A stretch of 64,000 bases of DNA. Origin: Campanula takesimana. Taxonomy: Eukaryota > Streptophyta > Magnoliopsida > Asterales > Campanulaceae. The notes beneath the pieces were generated by a model that made no database searches, was not told the DNA's origin, and saw nothing but the letters and a program-made list of their open reading frames with translations. This document shows, one piece after another, positions 31,621-44,631 of this stretch. Numbering within the stretch: the first letter of the stretch is position 1; each line of letters begins with the position of its first letter. The position numbers and the translations under genes were made by a program. The DNA is taken from NCBI GenBank assembly GCA_026119855.1, contig JAOWBW010000027.1:2086623-2150622 (forward strand), in the 5' to 3' direction.

Positions 31621-34600
31621 TTAGCTTGTGGAAGTCCCATTGTTTAGCGTGTCCATAACGTTATCATTACTAGGTACTTTGCATATATGTACGTCTCCCT
31701 TATCAACGATTTCTCGAACGATAAGAGAACGCCTAAGTATGTGTTTGGATTTAGGATGTGCTCTTGGTTCCTTTGCTTGGTCAATAGCACCACTATTATC
31801 ACTAATATGGTCTATTGAATTAGCAATGCTAGGAACCATCTTAAGTTCACAATGAAATTCTTAATCCAAACCACTTCCTTTGCAGCATCCAATGCGGCAA
31901 TATACTTAGATTTAGTATGTAGAATTTAGTGACTCTGCTTGGAACCATTCCAACTTACAGCTTCACTATTATTTATAAAACTCAATTGCGATCTTTTATC
32001 ATCTTTGTCGGTTTGGAAGCATGCATCCGCGTACCAATATACGACGAGATCATCTTCCATCCCTTCATAGATCAAAACAATTCTTCAGTCCTTCTAAAGT
32101 GCTTTAAGAATTGTTTCACAGCCATCCAGTGACTCTCACCGGTTATCGGATTAATATCTACTTTTCATGCTCCAAGCATTAGATATATCCGCCTTAGTAC
32201 TTATCATGGCATCATGGATCCAATTGCCGAAGCAAATGGCATCTCATTTATTTTTCTTATGCTCATCTCTTGTCTCAGGACATTTGAGTCTTTGCATAGA
32301 AAACTCCATGTAACATTAACAATCGTCTTCTCTTAGAATTTTCCTTGCGGAATCTTCTAATGACTTTGTCAATGTATGTACTTTGGCTTAATCAATTAGC
32401 TTCTTCGATCTATCTCTATAGATCTTAATGCCAAGGACATGCAGTTTCATCCATATTCTTTATTGCGAAACACTTTCTTAACAAAGTCTTTGCAGACTAA
32501 CGTGTAGAAATTTCGTTTCCAATGAGCAATATGTCATCCACATATTTAATTTAAGGAATATCACTATGCTCCCACTAATCTTCTTGTATATACAAGGTTC
32601 ATCTTCGTTATTGATCAAGTCAAACTCTTTTGATTTATCAAAACGGAGATTCCAACTCCCACAAGTTTGCTTTAATCCATCCAATGGATTTCTGCAACTT
32701 TCATAATTTATCATAATTTTCTTTGACTGTCAAAACCTTTAGGTTGTATCCAATACATCCTTAAGTGAGTTCCCGTTGAGGAACACTTGTTTTGATATCA
32801 TTTTGTCAATTTTCGTATTCCAAATATGAACATGTGACTACGAGAATTCTAGTAAATTTCTATACTATCCATGTAAAATTTTCTCCAAGAAAACTCATTC
32901 CTCTCTTTTGTTTTTTACACCTTAGGTTAGAATGATCAAGTTCCAAACTTGATTATTACACATGGGTTGCCTTTTAGATTTCATGACTCCAAGTCATTAA
33001 TCTAAATATGTGGAGTTGACATTGCATCTTTGATAGATGGTAAATACTTCATTCCAAATGAACTTTACCTCAACACTTTCTATTTCGAAATATCCAATAT
33101 TTCTTGCAATAGATTGTGTCCTATCACATACGCAAGTTCTTGTATATCTTTTGAACGGACTTTTCACGACTCCTTGTGAAAACTTGTTCAACTTCCATCT
33201 TAGGTTAAAATATATATTTTCTAGGTCTCGAACCATTCGAGATACATTTTACTCCCACTGATTCTTTTAGAGATAAACCATTTATCTAGAAAAGTATCAT
33301 CATAATCAACAAACCATTTGTTTCTTATGAGTAAAATTATATCCTCAAGTTTCCTTAGGATATCCCATGAAAGTATATTTATTAGATTTAAATGTGAGTG
33401 TGTCCCAGACAGCTCCTTTCCAAAAGGTCTCACCGTCTTAAATCTTTATGAAAGACAAACCGAGTTTTCTTTCACCATTTAACCTCTTTTGATGGAACTC
33501 GAATTAGTGTAGTTATAGCGGTTTGTAATACATAACCCCAAAATGAATAATGGAAGATCACTTTGACTTTGTCATCCAACGAACCGTATCCAATAAGGTT
33601 CTTATACTTCCACGCAGACATATCATTTAGAATGATATTCTTAGTGAAGTTAATTTGTGAAACCATTTCACAACTTTAATGATGACTGTCAAATTCTTGG
33701 TTTAATTATTCATTATCATGATCCAATCATAATTTTTGAATAGATTTACCAAGTATAAAAAAAAAAATTCTTTTAGCATTGCTTCTTAATGCACCATACA
33801 CATCAAAATGTATTAGGTCAATTAAGATATTAGCCTTTTACCAATCATAGTAAAGGATGTCTTGGTCCAAGTAAATAAGATTTGCATAAATCATGTGATT
33901 CCAAATCATATGACTTAAAACTCCGTCCCATGGAATTTTAGATATGCATCTTTTATTTATTTGATCAAAACAATAATGCATAAAGAATTTTAATTATTTA
34001 TGTTATAGCCTTTATTACTTTGTTCTTCAAGATTTAGGATATAAGATTTATTTATATGATAACACAATGAAGTAAATCATAATAAATAAAGCACTTTTCT
34101 TATTCCAAACAAGAAATTAATATCCTTCATTATCTTTTAACAAAATAATGTTTTCTACTTCATCAGTAAAGTCACTTTACAAGTGTTCTACGAACAATGT
34201 TGCAACCATTGCATCATTACCGTTTGTAGATAAAACTTTACTATAAGTAGTCTTTTATTTTACTAATTATTCTGGTATCTAATACCCAATAATTAAATTT
34301 AGAAAGAATAATTTATAACATAAAATTCCCAAGTGGTAGTCCTACTACCATTCCTTTTATTGATCATCCAGATTTTTTACTACAATTCTAAATGGTCAAT
34401 CCAATTGCCATTTTAACAAATTGCATCAATTAGAGTTATTATTTTAACCATAATTATTTCTTTTAGGTTTGACAACTCTTGTCTTACCTTTCTTTTGGCA
34501 CTTGGCCCTTTTCTTTATGAATCATGAGCTCTGGAGAACCATTCTCCAATATCTTCATCTTCGCAGTTTTTTAGCATGTTAATGTAATTCGAAGAAATTC

Positions 34601-35095
34601 TTATTCATTCTAAACATGTTATAGTCCATCACAAAGTGATTATAACTCTTAGTCAATGAATTAAGAATAAGATTCATGGCTAGCTCCAATCCAATTGGAC
34701 TCCCAAGTTTCTCAAGATGCTCTTTGTAGCCATTATCTTAAGCATGTGAGGTTCCACTTATTACCCTTTACTCCTTTTGCAAGAAGTGAATGCAATAATG
34801 GTTTTATACCTCTATTGCTTAGATTACTCTTTGAAACGTGTAACTCAATTCCACGCCTATTTAATAGGCTTCCACAAGTTCCAAACTTTCTTGGAGTTTA
34901 AGAGCACATAATCTTGAGCATAAGACAACTCACATTCCTAGAATCATACTCATGATTCTTGTGATTGTCTATTCCGGCATTAGGTTCTTTAGGAATAGGC
35001 CCATCAAGAATGTACAACCCATCTTCTTGCCTTAGAACAATTCTTAGGCTCAGGATCCAATCCATGAAGTTTGTACCATTCTCTATGAAGCTCAT
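31621..35095 (-). pseudogene. Copia C gag-pol relics
   Basis: 35095-34898: gag start (FMDWILSLRIVLRQE). 33666-33472: integrase end (SFWGYVLQTAITTLIRVPSK). 33433-33221: post-integrase segment (FISKRISGS). 32714-32478: RT block (GLKQTCGSWNLRFDKS); the YVDD site next to it is still readable one frame away. 31839-31621: RNase H end (NSGAIDQAKEP, SKHILRR). The order and spacing equal a full copia polyprotein, but no fragment exceeds about 80 codons. Confidence 0.8.
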
Positions 35096-35267
35096 CCTTC
35101 TAAAGGATTGATCGCAATGATTTTCGTTGTCATCTACAACTTATGCAAAATTTCCAAAATTTTACAAGTACCAATCTCATTAAAGAGATATATAATGTAT
35201 TTTCCAAAAACACTCCCACTAAATTATATAACCTTCTTATACATCCAATGTATAATATAATTTAAAT

Positions 35268-35516
35268 GGGCTAAGATCCAACTTTAATTTAATTTTAAGT
35301 CCGCTATGGCGGATTACACAAAATCAAATTAATTAGGTAGACAACCCTGTCAATCATATATCATATGACTCTTAGATCCTTTTATGAGATTCTTTTGAAA
35401 TTGGGCTAAGATCTAACTTTAATTTAACTTTGAGTCCACGGAGGCGGACCGCTCAAAATCAAATTAATTAGGTAGACAATTTCTTGTCAATCATATCTCA
35501 TATGATTCTTAGGGAT
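35268..35516. repeat. Tandem duplication inside copia C
   Basis: Two copies of about 115 bases with a period of about 135, both containing GGGCTAAGATC and AAATCAAATTAATTAGGTAG, about 85 % alike by eye. Confidence 0.7.
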
Positions 35517-36409
35517 CCAATTTCGAAAGCATGTTTAATCTCATCTTTTGCCTAGGCCCAAAACTGTTTTGACGCCTAATTAAGTCCAACCATTTTAAAC
35601 GCATAGGAAACTCTTATTCACTCATCTTGCTCATACAAAGATAAAATCAATGCACCTCGCTTTGGCGAGCCCACATGAAAATACCCGTGTACTTACAAGT
35701 GTTTTAATCATGGCATGGCAAAAAGGACTTAAAACTTTCTTGAAGGTTCATCACATATAGCATACAACACATTTATGAGCACATAAGATAAATATGTTAC
35801 GCATCAAGTTTAGCCACTAAATTAATCTCCATTAATTTAAGCACAACATTTATGTGTCATTAGTTTCTCTATAATTATGAGGATGAGACTATTTCAACTT
35901 TGGTTATTATCTCCAAATCAAGACAACAAGAAGTGCGGTCGAACTAAGCCATTAGGCAACCACAATCCCGCACTAATTCAAGAGACCAAGAAAGTAGTCC
36001 ATGTGGCCGAAACTAAGCAATAGAAGGTCTCGATGAACGTAGGCCAATTGCATTCACAATTCCACATGGATCTCCAAACTTTGAATCAAGAACTTTGTTT
36101 CTCAATTTTAGCAATTATGAACTCTTCATAATTCTAACTTCGTTTTATCTTTGAAACTTTGATTGCGATCAATTTTGGGAAACACAATCTCGATGAACGC
36201 AGATTAGCCATCCAAAACTTGAACCAATCTAGTAATCACAAGACTAAAACAAATAGGAAAATCAAACCCAAGATCCACACTCAAACCAACTACCCAAAGC
36301 CCATTCCAGATCAGCAAGTCTGGTCTGGTTTTGTTACTGGTTCGGTTGCACCTCTCGAAAATTCCAAATTCCAATTTTAACCAAAATCAGAACAGAATCA
36401 GTGAACTGT

Positions 36410-36479
36410 GCGGTCGCCCAAACTCTCCTGTGCGGTCGCCCAAACATGTGCGGCCGCCCAGGGAGATTTGTGCGGTCGC
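36410..36479. repeat. Internal GCGGYCGC cluster of copia C
   Basis: Four motifs at 36410, 36432, 36450 and 36472 (spacing 22, 18, 22), near the PBS end of the internal region and outside the LTRs. Same word and spacing as the LTR clusters. Confidence 0.85.
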
Positions 36480-36777
36480 CCAAACGCATCAGAAGGAATT
36501 TTGAAGTTCGAAAATTTGTCTTAAAATTGTCTTTCCCTGATTATTAAAACCATGATCCAATCAGAATTAATAATCAAACAATTCAGAATCCATCATAATA
36601 TTTATTGCGATTGAATCGTGCGATTAAAGTTGTAAAACAATAAACCACATAAAATCACATAACACATAAACATCATATAATCCAATATTCATATCATGCT
36701 TGGCACATAAACAATTTATATACACACAACATGATCTAGTATTGAAATAATCAACATGAACAGGGTTCTGATACCAC

Positions 36778-38239
36778 TGTTGGGTTTCGTGGTCACATGC
36801 GCAGCGGAATTAAGCATTTAAAATTTAATGAAACCCAAAGCCCATAGATCCATTCATATGATTAAGTCAAATACAACAATATGAATATTAGAATACTAAC
36901 CCTTGATGCCTTTGATTTTGCAACCTTAAATTCGATGGAAGCTTGTAATCTTGATCACGAACAAAGCAAGAATCACAAACTTTGAAGATGATAAGTTTCA
37001 CCCTCTAGCGGTATCCACACCACGAACGAATATCAAGAACACTTGATCTTGGTTGCTAGACCAAATTATGAAACATGTTTTCACAATTAATATGAACTAT
37101 ATGGAATTTTCTTTGTGTATAATTTTGTTCTTCAATCTAGGATTTCTTAGAACAAAATAAAACCCTCTCAAACTCTTTGGAGGCTTGCACAAAAGCTTAG
37201 GTTCTGTTCTTGGCCGAATTTTGATGTTTATATACAAGTTAGACCTATTCCAAATAGGAAACTTGTGTCTAAACCCGTCCAAAATTCCTTTCCGAATCAA
37301 ATTAGGAATCTGTCCCCGACAGTACTGTGCGGCCGCCCAAACTGAGGTGTGCGGCCGCCCAATTTCTTGTGCGGTCGCCCAGCCCATTTGGGCGGTCGCC
37401 CAAAAGCCCAGAAAAATCCAATTTTTCCAAATTTCCAATATAGTCCTTATTTAGGATTCGTTCTATTGTGTGTGACCCTCTAGGATTATACTAAGTTGGC
37501 AATGGGTTCAAACATGAAACCATACGATATGATTAGGTTCTAGCAAACCGTCATACCTACCCAAATAGTATAACTAGATACAAGTTCGCATTCCTTTTAG
37601 AACATGTCATAATCCCTTTGTCCATGATGTCATTGAACACAAGTCATGGTCAACAAGTCAACTTGTATTGTTCAATACTTTCTCGATTCCGAATATGTTG
37701 ATAATCCAAATGACATTGATCCAATCAATCCATTTGAGTTTGGCCAAACATTTCACCAACATCATTCCTTCGAGGGGCCCAAGCTTGACATCTCTCCGAA
37801 GAGGGACAAATCCATTTAGCTTATTATTCTTCCCTACGTGAATCCGATTATGCCAATCATACCCTTTATAACTACCGTGTTAAGGTAGCGTTTGAATATG
37901 TCAAACATAATGTTCATCAAGTGGAAGACTATAATAACTTCATGTCTAAGGATTCAAATGATATAACTAATATGAGATTTATATATGACATCGACCATGA
38001 TATAAATCTCATACCGCGGGTCATGTCCAGTACCTTGTTCCAAACAAGTACCTATAAATCTAACATGATCATCCCATGATCATTTAGCCTTTATACTAGT
38101 GCTTAACAAGCTCTAGGGACGGAGATTATTATAAGCAAACACGAGCCATAATAATAATCTTATTATCTCTTTATCATTATGAATAAAATGATAACTTATA
38201 CAATGTTTAACAAACGTGCCTAGGGCACCAACACCAACA
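36778..38239 (-). repeat. 5' LTR of copia C with GCGGYCGC cluster
   Basis: 1462 bases; motifs at 37329, 37351, 37371 and 37392. Followed by GGGGT (38240-38244). The PBS lies directly to its left (ATACCAC|TG). Confidence 0.93.
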
Positions 38240-38962
38240 GGGGTGTCCGGAGGTGTGGAGAAGACGCCGGAAGTCACCAACCGGAATTTGTCGTCGGTCA
38301 GATCTGGGCGTTGATCTTGATCGGAGAAGAAGACAAAGCTAATTCGGGTGGTCGGAGGGGGAGGAAGGTGAGGGGTGGTAGGAGAGGGTGGGGGTTAACC
38401 GGAGGTGGGTAGGCTAGAGAGAGAAAGAGAGAGATAGAGAGAGAGAATGAGAATGTATGTGTGTATGCTGAGGAATGAGGTGGCCGGTGGAGGGGGAAGT
38501 CGCCGGAGAAGGGGAATCAGAGGGGTCGCCGGAGAAGGGGAATCGGAGGGGTCGCCCGAGGTTGGAAGTGGTTGCCGGAGCATGGGGGGAGGGATAGAGA
38601 GAGTGTGTGTTTTTTTTGTGTTGCTGTGCAAAGCAATTGAGAAAAGGGGTGCACTTATAACATTTTAAAGTACTGAGGGACTATGTGGTTAAAGTCTAGG
38701 GTCAATTTCAAAAATATGAATCTAACTTTTCGTTAAATTTTTAACAACCCCATTTACTTTTTAACTGGCGTTAGAAATCTTAGGGTTTTAATTAATAAAA
38801 GTAAAGTACGCGTAGTAATATTACTGAGTTCATAGTACGCATGTCAAAGTGATGTTGGGTCAATAGTACGCAGGTCCATTTAGTGGTTTACTCAATCTTG
38901 ACCTATGAACACTTTATCAAGAAAACACAAGATTATTAGTATTGACAAATCATATGGACAAG

Positions 38963-40438
38963 TTAGCTAAGTTCTAGCATACCCATTTCTCCTCTCAAGA
39001 AGACAAATCTCTTTGCGTTAAGAGCCTTTCTAAGGATATCAACAATTTGATTATCTGTGCCCACGTGCTCTAAATGAATGTTTCCTTTTTCCACGTGATC
39101 CTTGAGAAAGTGATATTTGATGTCGATGTGCTTTGTCTTTGAATGCATGACAGGATTGTTGGAGACTGCTATGGTGGACATATTGTCGCAGAAAATTGGG
39201 CAATTTCCTACATGAATTCCATAGTCCACCAATTGTTGCTTCATCCATAGGATTTGGCAGCAGCAGCTTCCAGCAGCAATGTATTCAGCTTCTGTAGTGG
39301 AGATGGACACAACAGCTTGCTTCTTGCTTGCCCATGCAACAAGCTGATTTCCAAGGAAATGACAAGTTCCACTTGTGCTCTTTCTGTCAATTGTGCATGC
39401 TGCGTAGTCTGCATCTGAATAACCTAGCAAATCGATATTCGAATATTTGGTGTACCAAAGTCCAAGGTTAACAGTTCCAGAAAGATAACGAATAATGCGT
39501 TTAACAGCAGTTAAGTGCGCTTTTCTAGGGTCCGCTTGATAGCGCTCACAAACACAAACACTAAACATGATATCTGGCCTACTAGCAGTAAGATAAAGGA
39601 GAGAGTCAATCATACCTCGATATAAAGTTTGATCAACTTTCTTACCTTTTAAGTCTTTGTCAAGCTTATTGCCTGTGGCCATTGGAGTGTCGTATGCTTT
39701 GGCATTCTCAAGTCCAAATTTCTTAATTAAGTCTCTTGTGTACTTAGCTTGATTTATGAAGATGCCATCATTCAATTGCTTGATTTGAAGTCCGAGGAAG
39801 AATGTGAGTTCTCCCATCATGCTCATCTCAAACTTGCTTTTCATGAGCTTTTCAAAGCGCTTACAAAATAACTCATTAGTAGAACCAAATATAATATCAT
39901 CAACATAAATTTGAACAAGTAAAGAATGATCATTATACTTAGCAATAAACAGAGTTGTATCGATTTTACCGCGCTTGAAGCCTTTCTCTAGCAGGAATTT
40001 TGATAGAGTATCGTACCATGCTCTTGGAGCATGCTTAAGTCCATACAAAGCTTTCTGAAGCTTGAAGACGTGATTTGGAAATATGCTATCTTCAAATCCA
40101 GGAGGTTGAGCTACGTAGACCGTCTCTTGGAGTTCACCGTTGAGAAATGCGCTCTTCACATTCATTTGATAAAGCTTGAATTTCTTGTGAGAGGCATAAG
40201 CTAAGAAAATTCTGATAACTTCTAGTCTTGCTACAGGCGCAAAAGTTTCATCATAGTCGATTCCTTCCTCTTGCCTATAGCCTTGCGCAACCAACCTTGC
40301 TTTGTTCCTGGTGATGCTTCCATTCTCATCCATCTTGTTTCTGAATACCCATTTTGTACCAATAACACCTTGGTCATGAGGTCTGGGTACGAAAGTCCAA
40401 ACCTTGCAGCGCTCAAATTGGTTAAGCTCTTCTTGCAT
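38963..40438 (-). pseudogene. Sirevirus 2 RT-RNase H segment
   Basis: 491 open codons covering the complete copia RT (TKWVFRNK, ARLVAQGY, ALYGLKHAPRAWY, active site YVDDIIFG) and RNase H (GYSDADYAAC, SISTTEAEYIAA, KTKHIDIKYHFLKDHV). The catalytic motifs are intact, so this domain would be functional if expressed, but upstream breaks detach it from gag and integrase. Its stop lies about 60 bases from the MULE 2 insertion. Confidence 0.88.
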
Positions 40439-40551
40439 AGCAGTAACCCAGCTTGAATCTTGGAGCGCTTCATCAATCTTCTTTGGTTCGATTTGGGAGA
40501 TAAAAGAGTGATATTCATCATCAAAGTTTGATGCTCTCCTAGTACGAACCC

Positions 40552-41496
40552 CTACATTGAGATCACCAATGATATTTGATGTTGGATGATCTCTAACTTC
40601 ACGAACCTCGGGAGGTAAGTTAGGTTGAGTAGTAGGAATACGAAGATCTTCAATGGGTACTTCATTTGCTCCAACATCGAGGTCATCAAAAGTGATTTGC
40701 TGAAGTGGAGAAACATCATGCGCAAGAGGAGGTGTTTGCGCATCAGGAGTTGTGACTTCTGGCGCAGCATCTGGTGTATGCGCATGAGATGGACTTGCTT
40801 GATTCTGATCTTGATTATCATGATTAGCATTTGCGCAGGTACAGTTTGAGGCTGCGTACCTGTCTCAACATTCTCAGCAGAATCATCAGAATCACTTGGA
40901 GCCAAATGTGGCTCAAGGAGAGAATGCTCATCAAAAGTAACATGTACAGATTCTACAATTACTAGAGTAGTTCTATTAAAAACACGAAAAACTTTAGAAT
41001 GTTTGGCATACCCAACGAAAATACCTTCATCTGCTTTGGCGTCGAATTTACCTCTGTGATCTTTGCCATTGTAGAGGATATAGCATTTGCAGCCAAAAAT
41101 CTTGAAGAAAGCAATGTTGGGCGCTCTTCCTCTCCATAGCTCATATGGAGTTTTGTTGTAGGCTTTGTTGATAAGGGATCTATTCTGAGTAAAGCAAGCA
41201 GTGTTGACAGCTTCTCCCCAGAAATACTTTGGAAGCTTAGTTTCTGCTAACATAGTCTTTCCAGCCTCAATCAACGTGCAATTTTTTCTTTCCACAACGC
41301 CATTTTGTTGAGGAACTCCAGCAGCAGAGAAATTGTGATCAATTCCATGGTCATCGCAGTATTGAGAAACACTGTTATTCTTGAATTTAGTTCCATTGTC
41401 TGATCTAACGCTCACGATGTCGTCTTCCTTTTGAGTTTGGAGTCTTCGAAAGAGAGCAGTCAAGATATCATAGCAGTCATCTTTGGATATCATCAT
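40552..41496 (-). pseudogene. Sirevirus 2 integrase core and hinge
   Basis: Contains SDNGTKFKN and PQQNGVVERKN (second Asp and Glu of the DDE triad), the GKDHRGKFDAKADEGIFVGY block and an acidic hinge; a frameshift near 40830-40850 ends the correct reading. A TAA at 41515-41517 separates it from the preceding integrase start in the same frame. Confidence 0.85.
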
Positions 41497-41514
41497 TTCA
41501 ACCCATGTATATCT

Positions 41515-42732
41515 TTAGTAGTCATCCACCACAACTAATGTATATTTGTTTCCTCCAATGCTCGCGGTGGTGACAGGTCCAAACAGGTCCATGTGAAGCA
41601 GTTGTAAACATTTGGAAGTTGAGGAAGCAATCTTGCTGGAGAAAGACTGCTTAGGTTGTTTACCGAGCTGGCATACTGCGCATTTTCTATCATGATGGTC
41701 AGCTACTTTGGGAAGTCCTTTGACAATATTTTCCCTTCCTAGCTTAGCCAAATATTTGAAGTTCAAATGACTTAAGCGCTTATGCCATAGCCAGCTGCTT
41801 TCACATACATTCTTTACTACAAAACAGAGATTAGTGATAGAATCTATAGCAGTAAGATCAATAATGTAAACATTAGTCTTACGAGTCCCTGTGAGCAAAG
41901 TTAGTCCGAATATGCCATCTTTGGTATAGCAGTGCGTTGCAGTGAAGTGACATTCCAAACCTTTATCGCAGAATTGTGATATGGAGAGCAGGTTGTGCTT
42001 GAGTCCTTCTACGAGCGCAACTTTCTCAATACACACTTTATCTTTTCTGATTCTTCCATATCCAACTATGTGCCCTTTGTTGTTATCTTCAAAAGTTACT
42101 GAGGGACCTCTTCCTTCATGCACATCTTCAAGAGCGGTGACATCTCCAGTCATGTGTCTAGAACATCCACTGTCGAGGTACCATATATGCGTTTTAGCTT
42201 GTGAAGAGTGCGCAGTGAAGCAGGAGACCTGAAAAATAGACATTAAAAAAACACAAGTCCCCTTTATTCTTGGGTCCTACAGTTAGCAATTTTTGACAAC
42301 CCACTCCTGTCTGACCTTAGGATTTTTACGTCCCTTGGCATTAGGAGCAAATCGCAAAAGGCACTCTGGAGCCTTGTGACCTAAACCATCACACACAACA
42401 CAATGATGTAAGCCACTTATAGATTGGGTTTTCACAAACTCTTTACTTTTCTTTGGCGCAACATTCTTAACTGGAGCAGATGAACTAGCTTTGACAAACA
42501 CCATCTTTTGAAGTTTTGGTGCGCTTTTCTTAAGTATGTGCATCTGGCGTTGAGGCACATGGCTATCATGCGCATGACCCTTATGCGCAGATTTGACATT
42601 CGAAGGAGAAGTGCAACAAATATCAAATGGTGCGTTGTCAAGCGCAGATTCAACTTTAGCCTTACCCTTGGATTTTCCAGTTTGCTTCTTTGGGTAGACA
42701 TAATGGAAATTTTGTCTCTGGACTTTGTCCTA
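41515..42732 (-). pseudogene. Sirevirus 2 protease and integrase start
   Basis: Same frame as gag, after TAG 42730-42732. A basic stretch with a CVVCDGLGHKAPEC zinc finger, two stops near 42270-42285, then WYLDSGCSRHMTG (protease), the HKRLSHLNFKYL...CAVCQLGKQ zinc domain of integrase and the start of its core (HMDLFGPV, VVVDDY). A TAA at 41515 ends it. Confidence 0.85.
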
Positions 42733-44571
42733 TCTTTTACCCATTGAAGCAGAATGCTTTGCTTTAGGAATTTCAATAGTTTGCTGTGGTGTAAACTCAT
42801 TTTCCTTTTCAGAGCAAACTGCGCATTTAAAGTTATCACTAGTTGAGAACCCCAAGCCTTCCTTATCTCCATTGGCTTTTTGGGATTCTAGAATTTGATC
42901 CATAGTGACACGAGATTTGGTCCACTTATCAGTGATCTTTGTGAGATCAGCTACTTGAGCAGCCAATTCTTCGTTTCTTACTTTAAATAGCACATTTTGA
43001 TCTGTAAGAAAATGGTTCTTTTCAGTAAGAGGAGTCATGCTCTTAATCTGCTCCTTAAGGAGGGTGATCTCAGATTTTAAAAGAGTTTTCTCCGTCTTAA
43101 GCTGTGAAATTTCTCCAATTGATAAGTCCACTGCTTCTTTCATAGAATTGAATTTCTTGATTACCTTTTCAGCTTGCTGAAAAATAGACTCGCGCTCAGC
43201 AGCAGAGTCATTCTTTTCTATTACAATTTCAGCAGGAATTTCAAGAGATTCTTTGCGCGGAGGTGCAGCTACAAATTTCTTTGATAGGTCTGCTCTGGCA
43301 AATAAGTACTTGCCATTCTGTCTGCTTGGATTCAGATGTCCCATTTCCACCAGTTCTGTGATGGTGGGACCTTTCTTCTGAATTGTACTTGGCGCAGCCT
43401 TTGTGTCCGTATCGGGATCATTTTCTGAATCGCTATCAGCATCAGCATTGGCCACCAAGCAGAGCAGTCCATCCTCAGAGTCATCATCATCACTGTCTTC
43501 AGTGTCAGTCTCTATCCAAGTCTTCAGTTCCTTTTGTGCGCAGTCTTCTTCAGCAATCATTCCGCGCTGCTTTGATGATCTCTGCGCAGTATTCCTCTTC
43601 ATGTACTCAAATTTTGGAGTAGGGAATTTTGATGTGAAATGACCAGGCTTTCTGTAGTTGTAGCAAACCAAGTCATCATCTTTCTTTGAGTCTCTGCCTC
43701 GAGAAAATTTAGCAGGTGGCTTGCTCGAGGATCCAGGTTTAGAGAATTTCCTGAATTTTTGGAATCGCTTAACGAACATAGCAAAATCATCATCATCCAT
43801 TTCAAGTAAAGAGGAAGTAGAGACTTTGTCTGAGGTTTGAGCAGGCGCAGGTTCCTTTTGCGCAACATAGGAAACAAGTTTTTCTTTGCCTTCACTTTCA
43901 TCAATTCGATCAAGTTTTAGCTCATACACTTTTAAGTTAGCGTATAAGCTGCGCAGAGGCCAAGTATCTGGAAATCCAGAATCTTCCAGATGACTTGTCT
44001 TGTGCACATATCTGGAACCTAGCGCATCTAAGAATTGAGAATTGACTTCTTTATTAGTGAAAGTAGTTCCAAGAGATTTACAAGAGTTTACAACAGCACA
44101 GAAGCGATCATAAGTTTGTCTCAAGGTTTCACTATCTTTTCTCATGAAGCAATTGAATTTTCTTTGCACTACAAATCTTTTGTTTTCCTTGCTTACTTTG
44201 TCTCCATTCACATATCCTTCAATAGCATCCCATAGTTCTTTTGTAGTTCCACCGCTCACAATTTGATTGTGCGTGGAAAGGTCTAGAGTGCTAAGAATAA
44301 TGTTTCTTGCTCTTCCATCGTAGCTAACCCATTTCTTTTCTTCATCGGTCCATTCCTCTTTGGCCTTCTTGATTGTAGGATTTTCCTTGTTGGTAGCAGC
44401 ATCAGGATTAGCCTTCATTGGGATGTAGGGTCCTTCAAGAACGATGTCATGGAGGATCTCGTCAATAGAAGAAAAATGAGTGAGCACGCAGTGCTTCCAG
44501 ATTTCGAAGTGATCTTCATTCAGCACTGGAACATATGAATAGTTAGCCATTGCCCAAGATTTTGAAGCCAT
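42730..44571 (-). CDS. Sirevirus 2 gag
   Basis: 613 codons from ATG 44571, uninterrupted. UBN2-type copia gag domain (residues about 1-220: KHCVLTHF, AWDAIEGY-like LWDAIEGY, LRQTYDRFCAVV), a Ser/Lys-rich linker, a zinc knuckle that has lost its second Cys (CYNYRKPGHF), an acidic cluster and a long coiled coil (about 450-570). It ends at TAG with pol in the same frame, the arrangement used for stop-codon readthrough in some Sireviruses, though the downstream context here (GAC AAA) is not the CARYYA type. Confidence 0.85.
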   Translation of the reverse strand: MASKSWAMANYSYVPVLNEDHFEIWKHCVLTHFSSIDEILHDIVLEGPYIPMKANPDAATNKENPTIKKAKEEWTDEEKKWVSYDGRARNIILSTLDLSTHNQIVSGGTTKELWDAIEGYVNGDKVSKENKRFVVQRKFNCFMRKDSETLRQTYDRFCAVVNSCKSLGTTFTNKEVNSQFLDALGSRYVHKTSHLEDSGFPDTWPLRSLYANLKVYELKLDRIDESEGKEKLVSYVAQKEPAPAQTSDKVSTSSLLEMDDDDFAMFVKRFQKFRKFSKPGSSSKPPAKFSRGRDSKKDDDLVCYNYRKPGHFTSKFPTPKFEYMKRNTAQRSSKQRGMIAEEDCAQKELKTWIETDTEDSDDDDSEDGLLCLVANADADSDSENDPDTDTKAAPSTIQKKGPTITELVEMGHLNPSRQNGKYLFARADLSKKFVAAPPRKESLEIPAEIVIEKNDSAAERESIFQQAEKVIKKFNSMKEAVDLSIGEISQLKTEKTLLKSEITLLKEQIKSMTPLTEKNHFLTDQNVLFKVRNEELAAQVADLTKITDKWTKSRVTMDQILESQKANGDKEGLGFSTSDNFKCAVCSEKENEFTPQQTIEIPKAKHSASMGKR

Positions 44572-44631
44572 CTTGAATCGCCACCCAAGCTGTTAAGCTT
44601 GAAAAATAAAATAAGTTTTATGAAGGTGTTT

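Larger units (their letters stand above)
30090..38239 (-). mobile_element. Copia element C, young LTRs, degenerate interior
   Basis: LTRs 30090-31551 and 36778-38239, both 1462 bases, differ at only about seven sites (hand count). The target duplication GGGGT flanks it (30085-30089, 38240-38244). In minus sense a tRNA-Met-type PBS (GTGGTATCAGAACC) lies beside the right LTR. Relics of gag, integrase, RT and RNase H occur in copia order but are cut into short frames by many stops and shifts. A recent transposition of a coding-dead copy implies mobilisation by proteins of another element. Confidence 0.9.
29498..38893. mobile_element. Mutator-like (MULE-type) non-autonomous element 2, split
   Basis: Terminal inverted repeats of about 200 bases start GAGTAAAC and share CGTACTATTG, TGACATGCGTACTATGAACT and TACGCGTACTTTACTTTT. 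A perfect 10-base duplication AATCTTGACC flanks it (29488-29497, 38894-38903). Own sequence about 1.2 kb (29498-30089 and 38245-38893): CCACC-rich on the left, GGTGG/CCGG-rich on the right. No transposase. A copia element is inserted at 30090. Confidence 0.88.
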
